Shown here: positions 35,917 through 43,352 of the stretch, one piece after another | Position numbering within the stretch: the stretch's first letter is position 1 | Layout: each line of letters opens with the position of its first letter | Origin: JALQUL01 sp040382935 | Lineage (GTDB): Bacteria > Pseudomonadota > Gammaproteobacteria > Burkholderiales > Burkholderiaceae_C | Assembly: GCA_040382935.1 (NCBI GenBank) | Contig: JBEIEP010000002.1 | Coordinates: 1 to 64,000 of the forward strand | DNA length: 64,000 nucleotides | Reading direction: 5' to 3' | Made by a program: the position numbers and the translations under genes | The notes under the pieces: generated by a model | Database searches by the model: none | Told to the model about the DNA's origin: nothing | The model's input: the letters and a program-made list of their open reading frames with translations, nothing else

Positions 35917-36685
35917 GGTGTGTCTCGCCCTCGAATCACGCTCTAACCCCCGGTTCAAGGCGCTCAAGCAATTGACGCACGACAACGATGGTGCGCGAGA
36001 GCAAAAGCGCGTTTGGTTAGAGGGGGATCATCTGGTTAGGGCCGCGGTGGGGCGGGGTTTTGCAATCGCTGCAATTGTAGCCACCCAAGAGGGCCTGCGG
36101 CAATGGGCACACCTGGGGTTGGTTCGTCCGTCTGAATGCACGGTGTTGTCGCAGACGCTTTGGAAAGACGCCAGCCAATTGGCGTCAGTATGGCAGTTTG
36201 CGGCCATCGTTGAACTACCGAGACCTGTTGCGGTGGATGTTTTGTGTCCTACAGTTGTACTCGATCGCATTCAAGATCCCGGCAACGTGGGGTCCATCCT
36301 GCGCAGTGCCTCGGCCTTTGGTTACCGCCAAGTTTTGGCTTTAAAGGGCACGGCCTCATTGTGGGGGCCCAAAGTGCTGCGAGCGGCCATGGGCGCCCAT
36401 TTTGGCTTGCGGGTGCATGAATCGCTGAGGATTGAGGATCTGGCACTTTTAAGGCAGTTTCGTTGCGTGACCAGCTCGCACTTGGGACAATCGCTGTCGG
36501 CTATCAAGGGTGCGGCAGGCAGTCAACCATTGGTTTGGATTTTTGGCAATGAAGGGCAAGGCGTCGTGCCAGCACTTATGGATAGTGCTGATCTGCATCT
36601 CCGTATTGACCAGCCGGGCGGGGAGGAGTCGCTCAACGTTGCGGCGGCGGCTGCCATTTGTTTACACGCCAGTGCGGTAGGGTAG
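35903..36685 (+). CDS. TrmH/SpoU-family RNA 2'-O-methyltransferase
   Basis: 260 aa from GTG 35903, which has AGGAGA six bases upstream inside the end of rnhB. SAM-dependent 2'-O-ribose methyltransferase with the trefoil-knot SPOUT fold. The three family motifs are DPGNVGSILRSASAFG (motif 1), LVWIFGNEGQGV (motif 2) and ESLNVAAAAAICL (motif 3). An N-terminal substrate-binding domain (SRSNPRFKALKQL) precedes it. The target could be 23S rRNA as in RlmB-type enzymes; this is not settled by sequence. Last gene of the long plus-strand run. Confidence 0.85.
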   Translation: MQQDEVCLALESRSNPRFKALKQLTHDNDGAREQKRVWLEGDHLVRAAVGRGFAIAAIVATQEGLRQWAHLGLVRPSECTVLSQTLWKDASQLASVWQFAAIVELPRPVAVDVLCPTVVLDRIQDPGNVGSILRSASAFGYRQVLALKGTASLWGPKVLRAAMGAHFGLRVHESLRIEDLALLRQFRCVTSSHLGQSLSAIKGAAGSQPLVWIFGNEGQGVVPALMDSADLHLRIDQPGGEESLNVAAAAAICLHASAVG

Positions 36686-36744
36686 CGGGCACTCTTGATC
36701 GCTCGATTGATGGGAAGTATGAATCACCTGTTCAGACCGTCAGC

Positions 36745-36750
36745 TATAAT
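36745..36750 (+). promoter_or_regulatory. Candidate -10 element for carAB
   Basis: A perfect TATAAT lies 120 bp before carA, in the 184-bp gap after the methyltransferase gene. No good -35 is seen at 16-18 bp. The implied leader of about 113 nt contains an imperfect hairpin (CGAAG-CAA-CTTCG at 36806-36818), which might be involved in pyrimidine or arginine control; nothing firmer is visible. Confidence 0.4.
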
Positions 36751-36869
36751 CGGCCTCGATTCAAACCCCGGTCCCGCCTAGCGCAGTTCAAGCCCTTTTC
36801 TCCTCCGAAGCAACTTCGAGCGTCTTGTTGACTAACCTTGGGCGTGTCCGTACTACATCGGAGATCCCC

Positions 36870-38081
36870 GTGCTTTTGTCTCTTAAGGGAAGCATCCCAA
36901 ACGCCGTACTCGCTCTGGAAGACGGCACCATTTTCATCGGTGTTTCTATCGGTTCCCAAGGCTTTACGGTCGGCGAGGTGGTGTTTAACACTGCCATGAC
37001 GGGCTATCAGGAAATTCTTACCGATCCTAGTTACTGTCAACAAATGGTGACGTTGACATATCCCCATATAGGAAACTACGGGGTAAACAAACAGGACGTT
37101 GAATCCCGAAAGATCTTCGCAGCTGGCCTGATTGTGCGAGACCTACCTAGGGTGGTGTCTAACTTTCGTGCCCAGCACTCTTTGGGCGACTATTTGGTGA
37201 GTAACAACGTGGTGGCGATAAGCAACATTGACACCCGTATGTTGACCCGCCATCTGCGAGAGCATGGGGCGAAAAACGGATGCATTCTTGCACTGCAAGA
37301 GGGGCAAACCGTTACGCAGGTCGAAATCAATAAAGCCATAGAACTGGCCCGACAAGCACCGGCGATGAAGGGCTTGGATTTAGCGAAGGTGGTCAGCGTG
37401 GACAAGCCCTACGAGTGGTCCCAAGGAGAGTGGCAATTGTTTCGTCAGGATGGAACGGCTGGGTATGTGAATGCTTCGTCGCATCGATTTCATGTGGTGG
37501 CCTTTGACTTTGGGGTCAAGTACAACATTTTGCGCATGTTGGCCGAACGCGGTTGCAAGGTGACCGTAGTGCCGGCACAAAGCAGTGCTTCTGAGGTTCT
37601 TGCGTACAGGCCCGACGGGGTGTTTCTGTCAAACGGGCCGGGAGACCCTGAGCCCTGCGACTATGCAATTGAAGCAACAAAACAGTTGATAGATTCAGGC
37701 CTACCGGTTTTTGGTATTTGCCTAGGGCATCAAATCATGGCATTGGCCAGTGGCGCCAGTACCTTTAAGATGAAATTTGGCCACCACGGTGCTAATCACC
37801 CGGTAAAAGACCTGGACACTGGCCGCGTTTGTATCACGAGCCAGAATCACGGCTTTGCCGTTGACAGTGCCACCTTACCCGCAAATCTGCGTTTGACCCA
37901 TGTCAGCCTGTTTGACGGGTCTGCCCAGGGTTTGGCTCGGACTGATAGGCCAGCTTTTTGCTTTCAAGGGCATCCGGAAGCCTCGCCTGGGCCCCAGGAC
38001 GTGGCTTACCTGTTTGACCGGTTTGTGAACCTGATGGACGAAAGGGGCCAAGCGACCAAAGCCCTGGACCCCTTACTTTGA
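36870..38081 (+). CDS. carA: Carbamoyl-phosphate synthase small subunit
   Basis: 403 aa from GTG 36870. Glutaminase subunit delivering ammonia to CarB for pyrimidine and arginine synthesis. The start MLLSLKGSIPNAVLALEDGT matches the family and has GGAGA five bases upstream; the longer TTG frame from 36825 is rejected. Class I amidotransferase residues: Cys in FGICLGHQIMA (about 283-293) and His/Glu in FQGHPEASPGP (about 363-373). carB begins 12 bp later. Confidence 0.96.
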   Translation: MLLSLKGSIPNAVLALEDGTIFIGVSIGSQGFTVGEVVFNTAMTGYQEILTDPSYCQQMVTLTYPHIGNYGVNKQDVESRKIFAAGLIVRDLPRVVSNFRAQHSLGDYLVSNNVVAISNIDTRMLTRHLREHGAKNGCILALQEGQTVTQVEINKAIELARQAPAMKGLDLAKVVSVDKPYEWSQGEWQLFRQDGTAGYVNASSHRFHVVAFDFGVKYNILRMLAERGCKVTVVPAQSSASEVLAYRPDGVFLSNGPGDPEPCDYAIEATKQLIDSGLPVFGICLGHQIMALASGASTFKMKFGHHGANHPVKDLDTGRVCITSQNHGFAVDSATLPANLRLTHVSLFDGSAQGLARTDRPAFCFQGHPEASPGPQDVAYLFDRFVNLMDERGQATKALDPLL

Positions 38082-38093
38082 TTCGAGCGATTT

Positions 38094-41000
38094 ATGCCTA
38101 AACGTTTAGACCTGAAAAGTATTTTGATTATTGGCGCTGGGCCGATTGTGATTGGCCAAGCCTGCGAGTTTGATTACTCGGGCGTACAGGCCTGTAAAGC
38201 CTTGCGGGAAGAAGGCTACAAGGTGGTGTTGATTAACAGCAACCCCGCCACCATCATGACCGACCCGGCGACTGCCGATGTGACCTATATCGAACCCATC
38301 ACTTGGCAAACGGTGGAAAAAATCATCGCCAAAGAGCGGCCCGATGCCATCTTGCCGACCATGGGTGGCCAAACGGCGCTTAACTGTGCGTTGGATCTTT
38401 GGCACAACGGGGTGTTGGACAAGTACAAAGTTGAACTGATAGGTGCCACACCTCAGGCCATCGACAAGGCCGAGGACCGACTCAAGTTCAAAGATGCGAT
38501 GACCAAAATTGGGCTGGGTTCAGCGCGTTCTGGGATAGCCCACAGCATGGATGAGGCTTGGTCGGTGCAGCGCACATTGGGTTTTCCGACCGTTATTCGG
38601 CCCAGTTTTACGTTGGGCGGCACGGGTGGCGGGATTGCCTATAACGCTGAAGAATTCGAGGTCATCTGTAAACGCGGGCTTGAGGCCTCGCCCACGCATG
38701 AGTTGCTGATTGAAGAGTCGCTGCTGGGCTGGAAAGAGTACGAGATGGAGGTGGTCAGAGACAAGGCCGACAACTGCATCATTGTTTGCTCAATTGAAAA
38801 CCTCGATCCCATGGGGGTACACACCGGCGATTCGATTACGGTGGCGCCAGCGCAGACCTTGACGGATAAAGAATACCAGTTGATGCGCAATGCCTCTTTG
38901 GCCGTGTTGCGGGAGATTGGCGTGGACACGGGTGGTTCCAACGTGCAGTTTTCTATCAACCCGAAAGACGGGCGCATGGTGGTCATTGAAATGAACCCAC
39001 GCGTGTCTCGCTCTAGCGCACTGGCCTCTAAAGCGACGGGGTTCCCGATTGCGAAAGTGGCCGCCAAGCTGGCGGTGGGTTATACCCTTGACGAGCTGAA
39101 AAACGATATTACTGGGGGTGCCACGCCGGCCAGCTTTGAACCCAGTATTGATTACGTGGTGACCAAAATACCTCGCTTCGCTTTTGAAAAGTTCCCCACG
39201 GCCGATTCCCTCTTGACCACCCAAATGAAGTCGGTGGGCGAGGTCATGGCGATGGGACGCACGTTTCAGGAGTCGTTCCAAAAAGCGCTGCGTGGGCTGG
39301 AGGTTGGCGTTGACGGATTGAACGAAAAAACCCAAGACCGCCAGGTTTTGGAGCGGGAGCTGGGCGAACCAGGACCCGAGCGCATCTGGTATGTGGGCGA
39401 CGCCTTCGCGCAGGGGATGTCGGTTCAAGAGGTGTTTGACTTAACCAAAATCGACCCTTGGTTCTTACAACAGATTGAAGAAATCGTGCGCATTGAGTTG
39501 GAGCTTGAGGGTATCAGCGAAAAAGAAGGCTTATCCCCTTTGGAACAGATTGATGCTCACACCTTTCGCCTGCTCAAGCAAAAAGGCTTTTCTGACAGGC
39601 GCTTGGCGCGTCAGTTGCGTACCGACGCGACCCAAATTAGACAGAGGCGGCACCAGTTGGGTGTGCGTCCGGTGTATAAGCGGGTCGATACCTGTGCCGC
39701 AGAGTTTGCTACCAACACGGCTTACATGTACTCCACTTACGAAAGTGAAGGTGCCCAGTGTGAGGCCCAGCCGACTAACCGCAAAAAGGTGATTGTTCTG
39801 GGTGGTGGTCCTAACCGCATTGGGCAGGGCATTGAATTTGATTATTGCTGCGTACACGCCGCGCTGGCACTGCGCGAGGATGGGTACGAGACCATTATGG
39901 TCAACTGCAACCCTGAGACCGTATCCACCGACTACGACACCTCAGACCGGCTGTACTTTGAGCCTTTGACACTTGAGGACGTTTTGGAAATTGTCGACAA
40001 AGAAAAGCCTTTCGGTGTGATTGTTCAGTACGGGGGACAAACGCCCCTCAAGTTGGCGCTGGACCTAGAGGCCAACGGCGTGCCCATCATTGGCACCAGC
40101 CCGGACATGATTGATGCTGCGGAAGACCGTGAACGCTTCCAGCAACTGCTTCACACCCTGGGCCTGCGTCAGCCCCCCAATGCCACCGCAAGAACCGAGG
40201 CCGAGGCCATTGCCAAGGCCGAGGCTTTGGGTTACCCGCTGGTGGTGCGCCCCAGTTATGTGTTGGGTGGCCGTGCCATGGAAATTGTTCATGAGCAGAG
40301 AGATCTTGAGCGCTACATGCGCGAGGCGGTAAAGGTCAGCCATGACTCACCTGTGCTGTTGGATCGCTTCCTTAACGACGCGATCGAATGCGATGTGGAC
40401 TGTGTGCGCGATAGGGGCGAAGGCACCACGCCTAGTCGAACTTTTATCGGTGGCGTGATGGAGCACATAGAACAGGCAGGCGTGCACAGCGGTGACTCGG
40501 CCTGCTCCATCCCCCCATACAGCCTGTCGGATGCCACCGTTGCTGAAATTAAACGCCAAACCGCCGAGATGGCGCATGCGCTGAATGTGGTCGGGTTGAT
40601 GAATGTGCAGTTTGCGATTCAGCAAAAAGACGGTCACGACGTGATTTTTGTGCTGGAGGTCAATCCAAGGGCCTCCCGAACGGTTCCGTTTGTTAGCAAG
40701 GCAACCGGCATTGCGCTGGCCAAGGTGGCGGCGCGCTGCATGGTGGGACAGTCGCTACTTTCTCAGGGCATTGTGAACGAGGTGCAACCGCCTTATTTCA
40801 GTGTTAAAGAAGCGGTGTTTCCGTTTGTGAAGTTTCCTGGGGTAGACACTATTTTGGGCCCAGAAATGAAGTCCACCGGCGAGGTGATGGGTGTGGGTAA
40901 AACGTTTGCCGAGGCCTTTGTCAAATCCCAAATGGGCGCGGGGACTCAGTTGCCGCTTTCAACGGGTCCTACCAAAGTGGTATTCTTAACCGTTAAAAAT

Positions 41001-41372
41001 GCGGACAAGCCCAAGGCGGTTGAAGTCGCCCGCGATTTGGTGGCACTGGGATTTGAGCTGGTGGCCACGCGGGGTACGGCGGCGTTTATCAATGCCCATG
41101 GGGTGACCTGTTCTGTCGTGAACAAGGTGACAGAAGGACGCCCCCATATCGTGGATAGCATTAAGAACAACGAGATTGCGATGGTGATTAACACCGTGGA
41201 AGAGCGACGCAATGCGATTGCAGATTCGCGCGCGATTCGCACCTCAGCCCTGCTGGCCCGGGTGACCACGTACACGACCATTGCAGGGGCCGCAGCGGCG
41301 GTACAAGGCATGGCGCATATGCATAACCTAGGTGTGATTTCAGTACAAGAAATGCACGCAATGCTGCATTAG
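38094..41372 (+). CDS. carB: Carbamoyl-phosphate synthase large subunit
   Basis: 1092 aa. Two tandem ATP-grasp halves phosphorylate bicarbonate and carbamate. The first starts IIGAGPIVIGQACEFDYSG and the second VLGGGPNRIGQGIEFDYC (near residue 565), each with an ATP-grasp core ending in EMNPRVSRSSALASK or EVNPRASRTVPFVSK. The C-terminal MGS-like allosteric domain begins near residue 960 (VFLTVKNADKPKAVE). It is about 20 residues longer than E. coli CarB, partly in the linker between halves. Forms an operon with carA. Confidence 0.97.
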   Translation: MPKRLDLKSILIIGAGPIVIGQACEFDYSGVQACKALREEGYKVVLINSNPATIMTDPATADVTYIEPITWQTVEKIIAKERPDAILPTMGGQTALNCALDLWHNGVLDKYKVELIGATPQAIDKAEDRLKFKDAMTKIGLGSARSGIAHSMDEAWSVQRTLGFPTVIRPSFTLGGTGGGIAYNAEEFEVICKRGLEASPTHELLIEESLLGWKEYEMEVVRDKADNCIIVCSIENLDPMGVHTGDSITVAPAQTLTDKEYQLMRNASLAVLREIGVDTGGSNVQFSINPKDGRMVVIEMNPRVSRSSALASKATGFPIAKVAAKLAVGYTLDELKNDITGGATPASFEPSIDYVVTKIPRFAFEKFPTADSLLTTQMKSVGEVMAMGRTFQESFQKALRGLEVGVDGLNEKTQDRQVLERELGEPGPERIWYVGDAFAQGMSVQEVFDLTKIDPWFLQQIEEIVRIELELEGISEKEGLSPLEQIDAHTFRLLKQKGFSDRRLARQLRTDATQIRQRRHQLGVRPVYKRVDTCAAEFATNTAYMYSTYESEGAQCEAQPTNRKKVIVLGGGPNRIGQGIEFDYCCVHAALALREDGYETIMVNCNPETVSTDYDTSDRLYFEPLTLEDVLEIVDKEKPFGVIVQYGGQTPLKLALDLEANGVPIIGTSPDMIDAAEDRERFQQLLHTLGLRQPPNATARTEAEAIAKAEALGYPLVVRPSYVLGGRAMEIVHEQRDLERYMREAVKVSHDSPVLLDRFLNDAIECDVDCVRDRGEGTTPSRTFIGGVMEHIEQAGVHSGDSACSIPPYSLSDATVAEIKRQTAEMAHALNVVGLMNVQFAIQQKDGHDVIFVLEVNPRASRTVPFVSKATGIALAKVAARCMVGQSLLSQGIVNEVQPPYFSVKEAVFPFVKFPGVDTILGPEMKSTGEVMGVGKTFAEAFVKSQMGAGTQLPLSTGPTKVVFLTVKNADKPKAVEVARDLVALGFELVATRGTAAFINAHGVTCSVVNKVTEGRPHIVDSIKNNEIAMVINTVEERRNAIADSRAIRTSALLARVTTYTTIAGAAAAVQGMAHMHNLGVISVQEMHAMLH

Positions 41373-41435
41373 CGTATTCCCGTTTTATCAAGGTGCTCCT
41401 ACCTCAATGGTCGGTGCAAACTGCGCATTCGGCGG

Positions 41436-41481
41436 CATAATGCGTACTTTGAAGGCCGCTGATTGGTAACACTCAGCGGCC
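41436..41481 (+). promoter_or_regulatory. greA leader: candidate -10 and strong hairpin
   Basis: CATAAT at 41436-41441 resembles a -10. Just downstream is a perfect 9-bp GC-rich stem, GGCCGCTGA (41454-41462) with TCAGCGGCC (41473-41481), around a 10-nt loop, followed by TAACTTTTC. It could terminate carB read-through weakly or form a structured greA leader. The T-run is short, so termination would be partial. Confidence 0.45.
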
Positions 41482-41536
41482 TAACTTTTCGTGTGCTTCT
41501 AGGCGAAGCATTTGTTTTATTCAGGAATCAGATTTC

Positions 41537-42013
41537 ATGGCGACTTTACCGATCACCAAACGCGGTGCCGAAAAACTCAAGGCAGAACTGCATCAGCTCA
41601 AGACGGTTGAACGTCCAGCCGTCATCAACGCGATTGCGGAGGCACGGGCACAGGGGGATTTGAGCGAAAACGCCGAGTACGACGCTGCGAAAGACCGGCA
41701 AGGATTTGTCGAAGGCCGAATCCAGGAAATAGAAAGCAAGTTGGGCATGTCCTTGGTCATTGACCCGTCCACTTTAGACGCCCAAGGTAAAGTGGTTTTT
41801 GGATCCACCGTGACCTTGGAGGACGAGGCAACGGGCAATCGAGTCACCTACCAGATCGTGGGCGAAGATGAGGCGGACCTCAAGTTGGGCTTGATCAATA
41901 TTGGAAGCCCTATCGCCCGTGCGTTGATTGGCAAGGAGGAGGGAGACAGCGCCGAAGTTCAGGCACCCAGCGGGGTGCGTCGATACGAAATCACTTCAGT
42001 GAAGTACCTGTAA
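41537..42013 (+). CDS. greA: Transcription elongation factor GreA
   Basis: 158 aa. Rescues backtracked RNA polymerase by stimulating transcript cleavage. The N-terminal coiled coil carries the tip acidic residues in GDLSENAEYDAAKDRQGF (about residues 38-55), which is the GreA rather than GreB pattern; the C-terminal FKBP-like domain ends SGVRRYEITSVKYL. Length is typical. It converges with yhbY with 3 bp between stops. Confidence 0.96.
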   Translation: MATLPITKRGAEKLKAELHQLKTVERPAVINAIAEARAQGDLSENAEYDAAKDRQGFVEGRIQEIESKLGMSLVIDPSTLDAQGKVVFGSTVTLEDEATGNRVTYQIVGEDEADLKLGLINIGSPIARALIGKEEGDSAEVQAPSGVRRYEITSVKYL

Positions 42014-42016
42014 CCC

Positions 42017-42499
42017 TTACTGGCCTTGCGCTGCTTTTTTTAACGACTTGAGCTTGGGTTTGGCGCGTTTGATGATTCCACCCATCGTAATGCGTTCGTT
42101 TCCCAATACTTTTACGGTTTTGATTTCGGGTTTTTGACCGCCTTGAGAGCTGTGCTTGAGGATGCGAACGGTTTTGGGGCCGGGCTTGCGTTCTGAATCG
42201 GCCAACTTGTCGGCGCTGGGTTCAGGTAAAGGGCGCCATAGCACCAACAGTTTGCCGATTTGCTGAACGCAGGCGGCTCCTAACTCGTCTGCCAAGGTTT
42301 CAAATTGCGTGCTGCGTTCGTGCCGGTCATCGCCACTGGCACGAACTTTGATCAACCCATGGGTGGAAAGTGCCTTGTCGATTTCCCGGATAACCGCCGG
42401 TGTTAATCCTTCGCGTCCCATGAGTACCACGGGGTTGAGGTGATGGGCATCGGCTTTTAAAGAGCGGCGTTGGGCTGGCGTGAGGTTTATCTTAGTCAT
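42017..42499 (-). CDS. yhbY: YhbY/CRS1-YhbY-domain RNA-binding protein
   Basis: 160 aa from ATG 42499. Small RNA-binding protein that associates with pre-50S ribosomal particles. The CRM domain is at residues 1 to about 97, with LTPAQRRSLKADAHHLNPVV and the GxxG loop GREGLTP; a basic, low-complexity tail follows (KPGPKTVRILKHSSQGG). The longer frame from 42583 runs into the divergent rlmE and is rejected. Only 19 bp separate it from the rlmE start; AGGGG lies about 11 bases upstream of this ATG. Confidence 0.88.
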   Translation of the reverse strand: MTKINLTPAQRRSLKADAHHLNPVVLMGREGLTPAVIREIDKALSTHGLIKVRASGDDRHERSTQFETLADELGAACVQQIGKLLVLWRPLPEPSADKLADSERKPGPKTVRILKHSSQGGQKPEIKTVKVLGNERITMGGIIKRAKPKLKSLKKAAQGQ

Positions 42500-42504
42500 A
42501 CGCG

Positions 42505-42510
42505 TATTAT
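42505..42510 (+). promoter_or_regulatory. Candidate -10 element giving a leaderless rlmE mRNA
   Basis: TATTAT ends 8 bp before the rlmE ATG at 42519, and no Shine-Dalgarno lies between. If used, transcription would begin at or within a base or two of the ATG. No clear -35 is seen upstream. On the other strand the same bases read ATAATA/GATAAT, so yhbY may use an element here too. Confidence 0.35.
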
Positions 42511-42518
42511 CCCCTCCC

Positions 42519-43169
42519 ATGAAGATTAAAACAAACAGCAACAAGGTGAATAAAGCGTGGCTCAATGAACACGTCAACGACACCTACGTCAAACTGGCAC
42601 AAAAAGAAGGCTACCGAGCCCGAGCGGCCTATAAATTGCAGGAGCTGGACCAGACCTTCCGGCTTGTAAAGCAAGGAATGACTGTGGTCGATTTGGGTAG
42701 TGCGCCTGGCGCCTGGAGTCAGTACCTTAGGCGCACCTTAGGCGCTGCATCGATGGGTGGTTCGGGCTATCAGGTCATCGCACTGGATATGCTGCCTATG
42801 GAGGCGATTGAAGGGGTCCGGTTCATTCAGGGCGACTTTCGGGAGCAAGAGGTGCTGGCTCAGTTGGAGAATGCTTTGAACGGGAAAAAGGCTGGCCTTG
42901 TGGTATCTGATATGGCACCTAACCTGTCCGGCCTTTCAGACACCGACGCGGCCCGGGTCGCTTTGCTGGTCGAGTTAGCCGTTGACTTTTCGGTGAAGCA
43001 TTTGATCAAAGGGGGTCACTTGGTGGTCAAGGTTTTTCATGGTGGCGCCTATGACGAGTGTGTCAAACTTTTGAAGCGTCATTTTAAGCAGGTCAAAGCC
43101 ATTAAGCCAAAAGCCTCGCGATCCAAGTCAACAGAGACCTTTCTGGTCGGTTTAGGTTTGACAGACTGA
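42519..43169 (+). CDS. rlmE: 23S rRNA (uridine-2'-O)-methyltransferase RlmE
   Basis: 216 aa. Heat-shock methyltransferase (FtsJ) modifying U2552 of 23S rRNA in E. coli. The SAM motif VVDLGSAPGAWSQYLRR is at about residues 63-79. The K-D-K-E catalytic set is visible: Lys in RAAYKLQELDQ, Asp in VVSDMAPNLSG, Lys in HLVVKVFHGG and Glu in SKSTETFLVG. ATG 42519 gives the family start MKIKTNSNKVNKAWLNEHVND-like N-terminus; no ribosome site precedes it. Followed by ftsH after 183 bp, the conserved rlmE-ftsH order. Confidence 0.94.
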   Translation: MKIKTNSNKVNKAWLNEHVNDTYVKLAQKEGYRARAAYKLQELDQTFRLVKQGMTVVDLGSAPGAWSQYLRRTLGAASMGGSGYQVIALDMLPMEAIEGVRFIQGDFREQEVLAQLENALNGKKAGLVVSDMAPNLSGLSDTDAARVALLVELAVDFSVKHLIKGGHLVVKVFHGGAYDECVKLLKRHFKQVKAIKPKASRSKSTETFLVGLGLTD

Positions 43170-43278
43170 TATTCCCCTTATGACTGAGCAAAGATTGTGG
43201 GTTAGGCCGACTGAGCACCTTGAAACCGATAAAATCAATCGCATATGGCAATGAATTGCCCCATCACCTGTTACCGCC

Positions 43279-43299
43279 TTGGTCACGGGTGGTGACCAA
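43279..43299 (+). promoter_or_regulatory. Inverted repeat in the ftsH leader
   Basis: Perfect 8-bp inverted repeat TTGGTCAC / GTGACCAA around GGGTG, 53 bp before the ftsH start. It is followed by A residues, so it is not a terminator on the plus strand. It may be an operator or a leader hairpin. A TTGAAA at 43220-43225 with TATGGC 18 bp on is a weak promoter candidate upstream. Confidence 0.4.
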
Positions 43300-43352
43300 A
43301 AAATAGTCCCTGGTACGGACGAGTGTTGGTAGCCCATCTTCAGGAGCACAGT

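Noticed and set aside
43219..43264. Possible heat-shock (sigma32) promoter for ftsH: CTTGAAA and CCCCAT
   Set aside because: The two elements are 33 bp apart, far more than the 13-17 bp such promoters need.
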